NCBI RefSeq assembly: GCF_000196495.1 | Contig: NC_011313.1 | Span: forward strand, 496,001-560,000 | DNA from: Aliivibrio salmonicida LFI1238 | Lineage (GTDB): Bacteria; Pseudomonadota; Gammaproteobacteria; Enterobacterales; Vibrionaceae | Length of the DNA: 64,000 bases | Reading direction: 5' to 3' | Part shown: positions 53,300 to 62,124 of the stretch, one piece after another | How positions within the stretch are numbered: the stretch's first letter is position 1 | Layout of the letters: each line of letters opens with the position of its first letter | Notes under the pieces: generated by a model | Seen by the model: the letters and a program-made list of their open reading frames with translations, nothing else | Told to the model about the DNA's origin: nothing | Database searches by the model: none | Made by a program: the position numbers and the translations under genes

Positions 53300-54103
53300 A
53301 TGACAATCATGAACACGCAAGAAATTATTGAAGCATTGGCAATGTTACGCGAGAAAAAACCGTTAGTTGTAAACATTACCAACTACGTCGTGATGAATAA
53401 CACTGCGAATGCGTTATTGGCGCTAGGTGCTTCACCAATCATGGCGCACAGCCAACAAGAAATGGCAGAGATGATGAGTTTCTCTGGTGCGTTGGTGATT
53501 AACATCGGTACATTAGACAGCGTATGGACACCAAGAATGCATTTCGCGGTAGAGCAAGCAAACCTTAATAATAAAGTGGTGGTGCTTGATCCAGTGGGAT
53601 GTGGTGCAAGTCAACTTCGTACCCAAACCGCTCGTCAAATCGCAGAAGCCGCGAATACACTGATTATTCGAGGTAATGCCTCTGAGATCATCGCATTAGC
53701 AGGTGAAAACGCACAAAGCAAAGGCGTAGATGCATTAGACAGCAGTGATTCTGCATTAGGTGCGGCTTGTTATGTCGCGCAGCAGTATCAATGTAGCGTC
53801 GTTATTTCGGGCGAAACCGATTACGTTGTCACAAAAGAGGCACAGTATAAACTGAATAATGGTCATGCGATGATGCCTTTTGTTACGGGTATGGGTTGTA
53901 CTCATACCGCATTAACTGGGGCTTTTGCGGCAATAGGTGATCATTCAGGGGTTGCTGCGACAGCTGTTTTAGGCGTTGCAGGGGAAATCGCCGCAGAGCA
54001 ATCAGCAGGCCCAGGTAGCTTGCAAATAAATCTATTAGATACGCTATATCAGTTAGATGAAGAGACGTTGATGAATCGATTAAAATTAACAGTTAATGCA
54101 TAG
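53300..54103 (+). CDS. thiM: Hydroxyethylthiazole kinase
   Basis: The 267-residue kinase has the ThiM blocks LVVNITNYVVMNNTANALLALGASPIMAHS near residue 22, VVLDPVGCGAS near 95, LIIRGNASEI near 122 and the phosphate-binding GMGCTHTALTGAFAA near 196. It phosphorylates the thiazole alcohol for salvage. AAGGAAG precedes the ATG at 53300; an internal ATG at 53309 is possible. Confidence 0.95.
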   Translation: MTIMNTQEIIEALAMLREKKPLVVNITNYVVMNNTANALLALGASPIMAHSQQEMAEMMSFSGALVINIGTLDSVWTPRMHFAVEQANLNNKVVVLDPVGCGASQLRTQTARQIAEAANTLIIRGNASEIIALAGENAQSKGVDALDSSDSALGAACYVAQQYQCSVVISGETDYVVTKEAQYKLNNGHAMMPFVTGMGCTHTALTGAFAAIGDHSGVAATAVLGVAGEIAAEQSAGPGSLQINLLDTLYQLDEETLMNRLKLTVNA

Positions 54104-54112
54104 GTAATAAGC

Positions 54113-54733
54113 ATGAATAACCCTTATAAACTGTATTTGGTGACAGATGACAAGCAAGATATAGACACCTTATGTAATGTAGTAAAAGAGGCAGTTAAAG
54201 GAGGTGTCACCATGGTACAGATCCGTGAAAAACACGGAGATATACGCGCATTTATTGAACGTTCAATTGCAGTAAAGAATGTATTAAAAGACAGTGGTGT
54301 ACCATTAATCATAAATGATCGTGTTGATGTGGCATTGGCGGTGAGAGCGGATGGAGTGCATTTAGGTCAATCCGATATGCCTGCAAACCTTGCTCGCCAA
54401 TTGATTGGCCCTGATATGATTTTAGGGTTGTCTGTTGAAAATGAAACGCAGTTGCGTGAAGCGCAAGATCTACCTGTTGATTACCTTGGTATCAGTGCGA
54501 TATTTTCTACGCCAACTAAGACTAATATTATTAAAGAGTGGGGCATTGACGGTTTAACGAAAGCCGTTAAAGAAAGTAAACTTCCTCTTGTGGCTATTGG
54601 TGGCATTAACGAAACGAACATTAAGAAAGTAGCAGATACTCAAGTGGATGGTATTGCTTTAGTGTCGGCAATTTGCCATGCAACATCGCCAAAGCAGGCA
54701 AGTGAAGGGTTACTTGAATTGATGGGACGTTAA
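54113..54733 (+). CDS. thiE: Thiamine-phosphate synthase
   Basis: The 206-residue TIM-barrel enzyme joins HMP-PP and thiazole phosphate to thiamine phosphate. It has YLVTDD near residue 9, VTMVQIREK near 33, LIINDRVDVAL near 66, ADGVHLGQSDMP near 78, LGISAIFSTPTKTN near 131 and VAIGGINETN near 161. It is the last gene of the riboswitch operon and completes a thiamine salvage pathway from imported or recycled precursors. Confidence 0.95.
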   Translation: MNNPYKLYLVTDDKQDIDTLCNVVKEAVKGGVTMVQIREKHGDIRAFIERSIAVKNVLKDSGVPLIINDRVDVALAVRADGVHLGQSDMPANLARQLIGPDMILGLSVENETQLREAQDLPVDYLGISAIFSTPTKTNIIKEWGIDGLTKAVKESKLPLVAIGGINETNIKKVADTQVDGIALVSAICHATSPKQASEGLLELMGR

Positions 54734-54767
54734 TTGTTCTATTAGTTAGTTTATCAATATGAAATTT

Positions 54768-54790
54768 GAGCACTTTAGGTGCTCTTTTTT
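54768..54790. terminator. Terminator between thiE and the GGDEF gene
   Basis: The stem GAGCAC / GTGCTC is followed by TTTTTT on the plus strand. The TAA stop codon of the convergent GGDEF gene (54775-54777) lies in the loop. It is weaker as a minus-strand terminator because only AAATTT follows. Confidence 0.75.
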
Positions 54791-55557
54791 AGTGCTTTTT
54801 TCATTTTATACATCGCTTTATCTGATTGTATTAATGCTTCTTCAAAGTTTTCTTTCGTTGCTTTTTCAATCCCGTATGAGAATGAAATTGGTTCATTATT
54901 TAATGAGGTATATACGTCGTTAATATAGTCTTTTGCTCGTTCTGAATCGATCGTGACGATAAATTCATCACCACCGATGCGAAAGGCCATTTCTTGCTTT
55001 AAGCAACTTGCCTTTAATATTTGAGCGAAGCGAATGATCATTAAATCACCGACGGCGTGGCCTTTAATATCGTTCACTTGTTTTAATCCATTTAAATCAA
55101 AATAGATAAGATCAAATGAGGATAGTTTGATTTCAGGGAATTTCTTACGATTATAGAGCCCGGTCAAATCGTCTTTCATGCTTTCTTTAATGAGGCTTTT
55201 TACAATGTTTGTTAACCCGACAGCAATCAGTAAAAAAGCGAGTAATAACGTACCGTCGTCAAGCAAGGTATCCGATATTTCATTATTATCAGCGTAGTGA
55301 TCCAAAAAAGGAATTTCTGTTAGTAAATCATAAGACTTGTTAAATAAAAGTAAGTAAGCACCAATAAGAAGCTTTGGATATAGGGTTAAATGGGATTTAA
55401 CAGTAAGAAATATATAGCTCAATAAGATCAGCATGGCACCTTCAAAAAAAAGGTCAGATATAGAATCAAAACCCACATAATGACTGATGGCAATAACCCC
55501 TATTAAAAGAGCAGTAGCAATACCAGAGATGATTAAAGGGATTTTAGGTTCAGTCAT
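54775..55557 (-). CDS. Membrane-anchored diguanylate cyclase
   Basis: The 260-residue protein has about four N-terminal hydrophobic segments (to residue 110) and a GGDEF domain that begins DDLTGLYNRKKFPEI and carries the intact active-site loop FRIGGDEF near residue 200. It should make cyclic di-GMP at the membrane. No RxxD inhibitory site is obvious. The domain ends near DKAMYKMKKAL. The 350 bp upstream (55558-55909), between it and the divergent sensor gene, are AT-rich promoter DNA with no other gene visible. Confidence 0.88.
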   Translation of the reverse strand: MTEPKIPLIISGIATALLIGVIAISHYVGFDSISDLFFEGAMLILLSYIFLTVKSHLTLYPKLLIGAYLLLFNKSYDLLTEIPFLDHYADNNEISDTLLDDGTLLLAFLLIAVGLTNIVKSLIKESMKDDLTGLYNRKKFPEIKLSSFDLIYFDLNGLKQVNDIKGHAVGDLMIIRFAQILKASCLKQEMAFRIGGDEFIVTIDSERAKDYINDVYTSLNNEPISFSYGIEKATKENFEEALIQSDKAMYKMKKALKKST

Positions 55558-55909
55558 GTTAGCCTAATCGAATTGTATACTGTGAAGCTTAAGCCTACTT
55601 AATTTTCAACGAAAAATAAACGATAAATTTGCATGTACGTTTAATGAAATGAACGAATTAATGTAATTTTGTGATAGTCGGTTATTTTTATAAATATAAC
55701 TCGTTAAAAGTTACGTGCTTCATGTTGTTATATTGTTTGAAAGGGCGTAGATTTTAACCATACTATGTATCGTGTATAACGTAAGTGTATTGATTAAGGA
55801 TAAAGGCGAGTAAATAGTATGTTTTTGTTATTAACCTTATAAAAATTATAGAAAATATTGAATATGGTATAAATCGAATGAAAATTAATGATCAAGGATA
55901 TCGATTTAC

Positions 55910-57046
55910 ATGCAGTTTTATCACTCATTAAAAACTAAACTTTGGATGATTATTCTTTTTTCATTAGTCCCCGCTGGGATCATCGTCTCGTCTAATATTT
56001 TTTATGAATACCGAACCGCAAAAGAAGACGTAGAAAAAGAAGCATTACAAATAGCGACAAGTTTGGCTTATGAACAGCTTGAGCTTGTAAGTGAAGCGAA
56101 AGTCTTTCTTTCTCAATTAAGCCAAATGGACAGCATTAAAGATCCGACTTCCTTATTGTGTATACAAACAGTCCAGCAAGCGCTTAAGTTAACGATTAGT
56201 TATGCAAACATCGGTGTGCCAAACAAGATAGGAAACCTAAATTGCACAGCCATCGCGTTAAATAAAGACATCAATATTACCGATCGGGAATATTTTCAAA
56301 AAGCGATAAATGAGAAAGAATTCACAGTAAGTGGTTTTCTGATTGATCGTGTGGTTCAAAAAGCCTCTGTTAATTTTGCTTATCCTGTTTACGGTACTGA
56401 AGGGGATGTTGTTGGTGCGGTTGTTGCGGTTATTTCATTAGATTGGTGGAGTAAGCGATTAGCGAGATTCCGCTTACCCGAGAATACCGTGGCGGTATTA
56501 GTTGATAATAATAGTAATATTATTACTTCAAATAACAATACGATTACACGCTATGAAGGAAAGATCCCGTCCTCTATTCAACAACGAGTAAACATTAATG
56601 AACCGTTTATTTTTGAAACGAAAGACAAGAAAGGCATTTCACTTCTTGCGGTTAGCGTTCCTCTATTTCCTGATGATTTAAATAATCACAGTCAAATTGT
56701 TATTGCTTTACCTCTTGATGACGCTTATCAAGGGGTCATGAATACCTTAGTTAGAAATGTTACGCTATTTATTATTAGCAGTGTTTTGTTTTTATTAATT
56801 CTATTATTGGGGTTTAATCAAAGTGTGATTAAACCGATTCAAACCTTATTGCTATCGACTCAACAGTATGTAGAAAGAAAGCGTGGCGCAAAATTCTCTG
56901 GTACTAATGAGTTATTGTGTTTATCCGAGCATTTTGATTTTGTAGTTCAAGAGCAAGGAACGATTGAAAATGAGTTGATAGACAAAGAACTCCGCTTAAG
57001 TCGAGCCTATACTCGTATCAATAATCTATTAGATAATCTAACCTAA
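55910..57046 (+). pseudogene. dCACHE sensor gene truncated by IS982
   Basis: The 378 remaining codons encode a membrane segment (LWMIILFSLVPAGIIVSSNIF), a periplasmic dCACHE-type sensor domain (DITDREYFQKAI near residue 125, VNFAYPVYGTEGDVVGAVVAVISL near 155) and a second membrane segment near residue 285. A HAMP-like region and the start of a coiled linker follow. The frame ends at a TAA whose last base is the first base of the IS. An output domain, such as a histidine kinase, GGDEF or chemoreceptor signalling domain, must have been lost. The missing 3' part is not on the other side of the IS, where gcvT begins. Confidence 0.88.
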
Positions 57047-58046
57047 CCTGAATTCTGGATAAAACATGCTTTAAGCGAGGATTAGTTCAAATTCACATTC
57101 TGATAGCTTAATTCGTGGCTTTTGTTTTTTTAAACAATAAGCCACAACGCCTGAAATTACATTTAGCATGAAACCAGTCACGCTACGATGACGGCTATGT
57201 TCAATTTGAGAGATATTCTTCAATTGGTCATTTATCGTTTCGATAATGTATCTCTTTGATAACATAGCCTTATCAAAAGCACTTATCTCTTTTGCTTTCA
57301 TGTTTTTTCGCGAGGTAGTCACTAAATCGACATCAGAGTTCTTTAAGCTCTCACTCAACTTTTTACCTATGTACCCTTTATCAGCGTACAATTTCCCCGA
57401 GAGTTCTTTGCATAAATCAGGTACAGGAGTCCTATCATTTACATTGCCAGCTGTGATTTTCAGCGAAATAATTTCTCCAAGATGGTTAATCAATAAATGA
57501 AGTTTGAAGCCGAAAAACCATCCCATGGTACCTTTTCCTCTTTTCGCAACACCATCAAAGACTTTATGGCGAGGAATTCGAATGTTATGGCATACTTTAA
57601 GACTCGTGGAGTCAACAAAAGCAATGCCAGTCGGCTTACCTTTGATAGATTGAAAATAGGCACACATTGGGGCGATTAGGCTAGGCATTTTGCTCACAAA
57701 TCGAGTGTAGCTAAGTAAATTTGGAAAGTATCCTTTCCAATATTGATGAACTAACCCGATATAGAAGTTCTTGAAATCTCTATGATTTGATTGATGAAAA
57801 GCGATGACAATAGTCATACATTCACTAGTAGACATTACTGACTGACGTTTTCTTTTTCTCTCACTAGCCTCAACAAGGTATTTTTCCCATTGAGATAAGA
57901 ATTGATAACAAAAATCATCGACATCACAAAATATATCAACTAATTTATTCATCTTGCCCACCTTTTAAAATACGTTCAAATAATTCTTGGTCGAAAGATC
58001 TGATCGTTAGGTGGGCAATTAGTTCAGCCTTATCCAGAATTCAGGT
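57046..58046 (-). mobile_element. IS982-family insertion sequence, copy 2
   Basis: The element is 1001 bp with the same 17-bp inverted ends as copy 1, the same orientation and no difference that I can see by eye. Its flanks (AACCTA before, TAATTA after) are not a direct repeat. Copy 2 therefore did not come from a simple insertion at this spot. Confidence 0.93.
57071..57952 (-). CDS. IS982-family transposase, copy 2
   Basis: The protein is identical to the copy 1 transposase (293 residues, same DDE motifs, ATG with AAAGGTGG upstream). Identity of the two genes implies recent movement or gene conversion. The stop codon lies 25 bp from the element's left end. Confidence 0.93.
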   Translation of the reverse strand: MNKLVDIFCDVDDFCYQFLSQWEKYLVEASERKRKRQSVMSTSECMTIVIAFHQSNHRDFKNFYIGLVHQYWKGYFPNLLSYTRFVSKMPSLIAPMCAYFQSIKGKPTGIAFVDSTSLKVCHNIRIPRHKVFDGVAKRGKGTMGWFFGFKLHLLINHLGEIISLKITAGNVNDRTPVPDLCKELSGKLYADKGYIGKKLSESLKNSDVDLVTTSRKNMKAKEISAFDKAMLSKRYIIETINDQLKNISQIEHSRHRSVTGFMLNVISGVVAYCLKKQKPRIKLSECEFELILA

Positions 58047-58100
58047 TAATTAGAACAATAACGATTAAATCAGCCAGTGATGGCACATGGAGAAAGAAGA

Positions 58101-59219
58101 ATGTCAGAACAACTAAATAAAACTGCACTTTTTGATATGCACGTAGCTGCTGGCGCAAAAATGGTGCCATTTGCCGGTTATGATATGCCTGTCCAGTACC
58201 CACTTGGTGTGAAAAAAGAACACCTTCATACACGTGATTCGGCGGGGTTGTTTGATGTATCGCACATGGGACAACTGCGATTAAAAGGTGATGGGGCAGC
58301 TGCTGCTTTAGAGGCTCTAGTACCTGTTGATATTATTGACCTTCCTTCTCAGAAACAACGTTATGCGTTCTTCACTAACGAAGAAGGCGGCATTATGGAT
58401 GATTTGATGGTGGCTAATTTTGGTGATCATCTGTTTGTGGTGGTGAATGCGGCATGTAAAGAACAAGATATTGCGCATTTACAAGCCCACTTACCAAAAG
58501 ACGTTGAACTTGAAGTGATTGAAGATCGTGCTTTACTCGCACTTCAAGGACCAAAAGCCGCAGATGTGTTATCAAGGCTTCAACCTGCTGTGGCAAACAT
58601 GTTGTTCATGGATTCAATCACGATCGATATTAATGGCATCGAATGTTATGTTAGCCGCTCTGGTTATACTGGCGAAGATGGTTATGAAGTTTCTGTACCC
58701 AATGATAAAGCAGCAGAACTAGCAGAGACATTAACGTCATTTGAAGAAGTGGAATGGATTGGTCTTGGTGCGCGTGATTCACTGCGCTTAGAGTGCGGTC
58801 TGTGTTTATACGGTCATGATTTAGATACCACCACCACACCAGTTGAAGCAAGCTTGTTGTGGGGTATCAGTAAGAACCGTCGTGCGGACGGTGAAAGAGC
58901 CGGTGGTTTCCCTGGTGCTGATATCATTCTTAAGCAAATAGAAACCAAAGATGTGAACCGCAAACGAGTTGGTTTGGTTGGTCAAACTAAAGCCCCTGTT
59001 CGTGAGGGCTGTAAATTGTTCGATGCGAATGATACTGAAATTGGTGTTATAACCTCTGGTACTGCAGGTCCGACAGCAGGTAAACCGGTGTCAATGGGAT
59101 ACTTAAGAACCGATCTTGCTGTTATTGGCACTGAAGTGTTCGCTGAAGTTCGAGGCAAAAAATTAGCAATGACCGTTGAAAAAATGCCGTTTGTACCTCA
59201 GCGTTATTATCGCGGTTAA
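58101..59219 (+). CDS. gcvT: Aminomethyltransferase of the glycine cleavage system (T protein)
   Basis: The 372-residue protein transfers the one-carbon unit from the H protein to tetrahydrofolate. It has MVPFAGYDMPVQYPLGVKKEHLHTR near residue 21, GLFDVSHMGQLRLKG near 49, SRSGYTGEDGYE near 186 and GLGARDSLRLECGLCLYGHDL near 224. The ATG at 58101 with GGAG at good spacing is preferred to the GTG at 58077 or the ATG at 58080. Only 54 bp separate the IS982 copy from this start, so the original promoter and any glycine riboswitch are gone. gcvH and gcvP are not nearby. Confidence 0.93.
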   Translation: MSEQLNKTALFDMHVAAGAKMVPFAGYDMPVQYPLGVKKEHLHTRDSAGLFDVSHMGQLRLKGDGAAAALEALVPVDIIDLPSQKQRYAFFTNEEGGIMDDLMVANFGDHLFVVVNAACKEQDIAHLQAHLPKDVELEVIEDRALLALQGPKAADVLSRLQPAVANMLFMDSITIDINGIECYVSRSGYTGEDGYEVSVPNDKAAELAETLTSFEEVEWIGLGARDSLRLECGLCLYGHDLDTTTTPVEASLLWGISKNRRADGERAGGFPGADIILKQIETKDVNRKRVGLVGQTKAPVREGCKLFDANDTEIGVITSGTAGPTAGKPVSMGYLRTDLAVIGTEVFAEVRGKKLAMTVEKMPFVPQRYYRG

Positions 59220-59262
59220 TCTTGAGTGCGTTAATTTACGCTCTCACTTTTAAAGAGTAAAG

Positions 59263-59300
59263 AAAGCCTCCAGACTTACTTGAGTTTGGGGGCTTTTATT
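59263..59300 (+). terminator. Intrinsic terminator of gcvT
   Basis: The 14-bp stem AAAGCCTCCAGACT / AGTTTGGGGGCTTT (two G-T pairs) has a 6-nt loop and is followed by a T-rich stretch. Confidence 0.85.
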
Positions 59301-59891
59301 TTGGATGATAGAACAGGTAATAACCTTGTTTGTATTCTCACCTAAAAGACGCGTGTTGTTGGTGTGTCGCCGATTAATACATCGTGACGTGAGAGTATTT
59401 ATCAATATTGGGATCTACGTTAGCTTATGGTAAAGCGCCTATTTCAATAATTTAACGGTGAGCAAGTAATGTGGTGTCATTGATATATATAATCGCTTAA
59501 AGAGATTTTTCTATATGTTAAAAAGAAAGTGAGCGATGAAAATTACCGTTAACGTGTAAATTTATTGGAAAATTCATGAGTTTTACACTAAATTTTAATA
59601 GGAATGTAAACAAAAGAGAATCGCATTTTGGATCAATTTCAAATTTGTGATTATTTTTATTATTACGACATTATTAGCAAATATGAGAAGAATGGTGAGT
59701 TTTTGCTTTTATGACTGAATTTTTTGTACAGTGTACATTAATGTCAAGTTGTTGTTATATAGATATAAAGTTGATTCTGGCGAACACTTGTAAGCTCGGA
59801 AGTATTTGCAAAAAAACGTGACGTGTAACACAATTGTACTTCTGGCGATTAAGCATTGTTTTTACGATTAGATATCAAATAAGGTTTCTCT
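59301..59891. other. 590-bp intergenic region before the MaoC-like gene
   Basis: No gene with a good start and ribosome binding site is visible. It contains a TGTACAGTGTACA element at 59725-59737 and two copies of TTCTGGCGA (59775-59783 and 59840-59848) 65 bp apart, upstream of the MaoC-like gene. These may be regulator sites, but I cannot assign them. Confidence 0.5.
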
Positions 59892-60572
59892 ATGAAGGTT
59901 GTCGATTTTCTGAAGCATAAGCGTGAATATCTGGCGAAACATCCATTTGAATTAAAAGACTGGATGTCACCAACCATTAAGGATTACTGGATTGAGTTTT
60001 TACAAAAAGCCAATAATATTCACATTATTTCTTGGGTGAAAGAGCACAAGCGTACCGTTAATAGTACGCAAGAAGCTATTCAACCAGAGCCTGTTGAGAT
60101 GAATGCAGATACACAAGCACTATACGAAGAACTGACTGCGCAACTAGGTGATGAAATTCACGTAGGCAGTTGGTCTGTAATGGATCAAGAACGTATCAAT
60201 AATTTTGGTGCTGTTACAGAAGATCCACAATGGATTCATACCGATCCAGAAAGAGCCGCCGCAGAATCACCTTTTAAAACCACTATTGCACATGGCTTTT
60301 TAACATTATCAATGTTGTCTAAGATGACCGATAATGTAGGTAATGATAATTTACTTTTCCCTACTGCTAAAATGACGGTGAATTACGGATTAAACAAAGT
60401 TCGTTTCCCATACCCAGTAAAAGCAGGTAAGCGTATTCGTTCAAGGAGCACACTGCTATCAGTGACGCCGATTAAACGTGGCTTAGAAATTGAAACAGAA
60501 GTAAAAGTTGAGATCGAGAAATGTCGCCGCCCAGGGTGTGTTGCTGTTTCGGTGATCCGTTTATATTTCTAA
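59892..60572 (+). CDS. MaoC-like (R)-specific enoyl-CoA hydratase
   Basis: The 226-residue protein has a helical N-terminal region of about 95 residues and a C-terminal hot-dog MaoC/NodN domain. The catalytic pair lies in FGAVTEDPQWIHTDPERA near residue 110, followed by IAHGFLTLSMLSKM near 137. Such enzymes hydrate enoyl-CoA in fatty acid or polyhydroxyalkanoate metabolism. The long upstream region suggests specific regulation. The exact substrate is unknown. Confidence 0.85.
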   Translation: MKVVDFLKHKREYLAKHPFELKDWMSPTIKDYWIEFLQKANNIHIISWVKEHKRTVNSTQEAIQPEPVEMNADTQALYEELTAQLGDEIHVGSWSVMDQERINNFGAVTEDPQWIHTDPERAAAESPFKTTIAHGFLTLSMLSKMTDNVGNDNLLFPTAKMTVNYGLNKVRFPYPVKAGKRIRSRSTLLSVTPIKRGLEIETEVKVEIEKCRRPGCVAVSVIRLYF

Positions 60573-60608
60573 GAGTGTAAAGACTGCTTACTTTATCGCT
60601 ATTAAATG

Positions 60609-60662
60609 AAAAAGCCGCCGTATTCTTTATCGTTATTGTATAAAGAATACAGCGGCTTTTTT
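60609..60662. terminator. Bidirectional terminator between MaoC-like gene and cheV
   Basis: A long stem, AAAAAGCCGC...GTATTCTTTAT paired with ATAAAGAATAC...GCGGCTTTTTT, has one small mismatch and a 9-nt loop, with A and T tracts on both flanks. Confidence 0.92.
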
Positions 60663-60695
60663 GTGTCTATTGTTTATTATTATATTAACTGTTTA

Positions 60696-61604
60696 TTACT
60701 GCATTGACGAAACAATACTTTCTCTGTGTTTTGCGCCACGTAACATTGCTTGGACGAGCTCTGTCGCCTCAAATTTGGTTAGGGCTTCATGTGCGCCGAC
60801 TTGGTGTGCTTGTTCTACACAGATCTCGCTCGAAAGTGAAGTATGTAAGATAATATACGCGTCTTTTAAACGAACGTCATTTTGGATTTCAAAGGCCAAT
60901 TCATAGCCATCCAAACCGGGCATTTCAATGTCGCTAACAATAATATCAAATGGTCTCTGCTCCTGAGAGGCTTGTTTCAGTCTTTCATACGCATCTAAAC
61001 CATTGGTTGCTACCTGATACGGAATGTTAATACTGTCTAAGGCACTAGAAAGTTGTTTTCTGGCAACGACAGAGTCATCGACGAGCATTATTTGCAAAGG
61101 TTTGAGCTTTTCTCTTTCTACATCGGAGAGAATTGGGTATAAATTTGATGTGTCTTCAGGGAAGATTTTTGAAAGCAACAATTCAACATCAAGCAATTGC
61201 ACAATGGAATTTTCAACTCGTGTTATTCCTGTTACAAAGACATTTTTCCCTGCCGTTTCTGGGGAGGGTTCAATGGCTTTCCAATCGCATTCAATGATCT
61301 TATCAATGGCTCTTACTGCAAATCCCACGACCGTACGCATACAGTCAGTAATGATAATGTAGCAATCGTCGAACTCTTCTTTTTGAAGGGGGCGAAAACC
61401 CACAGCAGCAGATATATCAATGATAGGAATCGCCATGTTTCTGATCGTTGCCGTTCCTAATACATGATGATGAGAATAAGGGATAGACGTTAATGCCTGA
61501 AAGGGAACGATCTCGCGAACTTTTAATGTACCAATAGCAAAACGTTGGGTTAACGTAAGCTTAAATAGCAACATACCTTGTGATTGGTTCGCCTTACTTT
61601 TCAT
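60696..61604 (-). CDS. cheV: Chemotaxis coupling protein CheV
   Basis: The 302-residue protein joins a CheW-like domain (LLFKLTLTQRFAIGTLKVREIV, residues 12-33) to a C-terminal response-regulator receiver. The receiver has IMLVDDSVVARKQL near residue 172, the phosphorylated aspartate in DIIVSDIEMPGLDG near 222, HTSLSS and a lysine in ALTKFEA. CheV links chemoreceptors to CheA and adapts by phosphorylation. It is a single gene convergent with the MaoC-like gene. Confidence 0.93.
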   Translation of the reverse strand: MKSKANQSQGMLLFKLTLTQRFAIGTLKVREIVPFQALTSIPYSHHHVLGTATIRNMAIPIIDISAAVGFRPLQKEEFDDCYIIITDCMRTVVGFAVRAIDKIIECDWKAIEPSPETAGKNVFVTGITRVENSIVQLLDVELLLSKIFPEDTSNLYPILSDVEREKLKPLQIMLVDDSVVARKQLSSALDSINIPYQVATNGLDAYERLKQASQEQRPFDIIVSDIEMPGLDGYELAFEIQNDVRLKDAYIILHTSLSSEICVEQAHQVGAHEALTKFEATELVQAMLRGAKHRESIVSSMQ

Positions 61605-61755
61605 CTATGCTAGCCTTTAATGAGGTAAATGGAGTTTCTTTTTATAGAGACCATTGTAGTTTTTTTGAGACGACATTGAAAGGAGAGGGTATCATTTGTA
61701 TAAGGATAAACGGTATAATTACGCGATATTTACATGACATTATCTTGAGGCATTC

Positions 61756-62034
61756 ATGGCTAATACGGCATCAGCACTACATATTCTTGTAAAACATAAA
61801 GAGCAAGCTGAAGACATCATCAAACAGCTAAATAAAGGCGCAAAATTTCATGTGCTAGCAAAGAAATATTCGAGCTGTCCATCAGGTAAAAAAGGGGGCG
61901 ATTTGGGTGAGTTTAAAAAAGGCCAAATGGTACCGCAGTTTGATAAAGTGTGTTTTAGTGGTGAAACGTTAGTGCCTCATTTAGTGAAAACCAAATTTGG
62001 TTGGCATGTGATTAAAGTACTTTACCGTACTTAA
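61756..62034 (+). CDS. ppiC: Peptidyl-prolyl cis-trans isomerase C (parvulin)
   Basis: The 92-residue protein is a free-standing parvulin: ALHILVKHKEQAEDII near residue 7, AKKYSSCPSGKKGGDLGEFKKGQMVPQFDKVCFSG in the middle and KTKFGWHVIKV at the end. It has no signal peptide, so it acts in the cytoplasm like PpiC (Par10) of E. coli. It is followed by a strong terminator. Confidence 0.95.
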   Translation: MANTASALHILVKHKEQAEDIIKQLNKGAKFHVLAKKYSSCPSGKKGGDLGEFKKGQMVPQFDKVCFSGETLVPHLVKTKFGWHVIKVLYRT

Positions 62035-62066
62035 ATTGGCTGACTGAACGTTGAATCAATAAATAC

Positions 62067-62096
62067 AAAAAATCCGACGCATGACGTCGGATTTTT
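62067..62096. terminator. Terminator between ppiC and gsk
   Basis: The stem AAAAATCCGACG / CGTCGGATTTTT with a 5-nt loop lies between convergent genes and can act on both strands. Confidence 0.92.
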
Positions 62097-62124
62097 ATTA
62101 TTTATAAAAACTATAGTAGAGAGA

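Noticed and set aside
59305..59433. 42-codon open frame after the gcvT terminator
   Set aside because: No ribosome binding site, no recognisable protein features, and it starts within terminator-proximal sequence.
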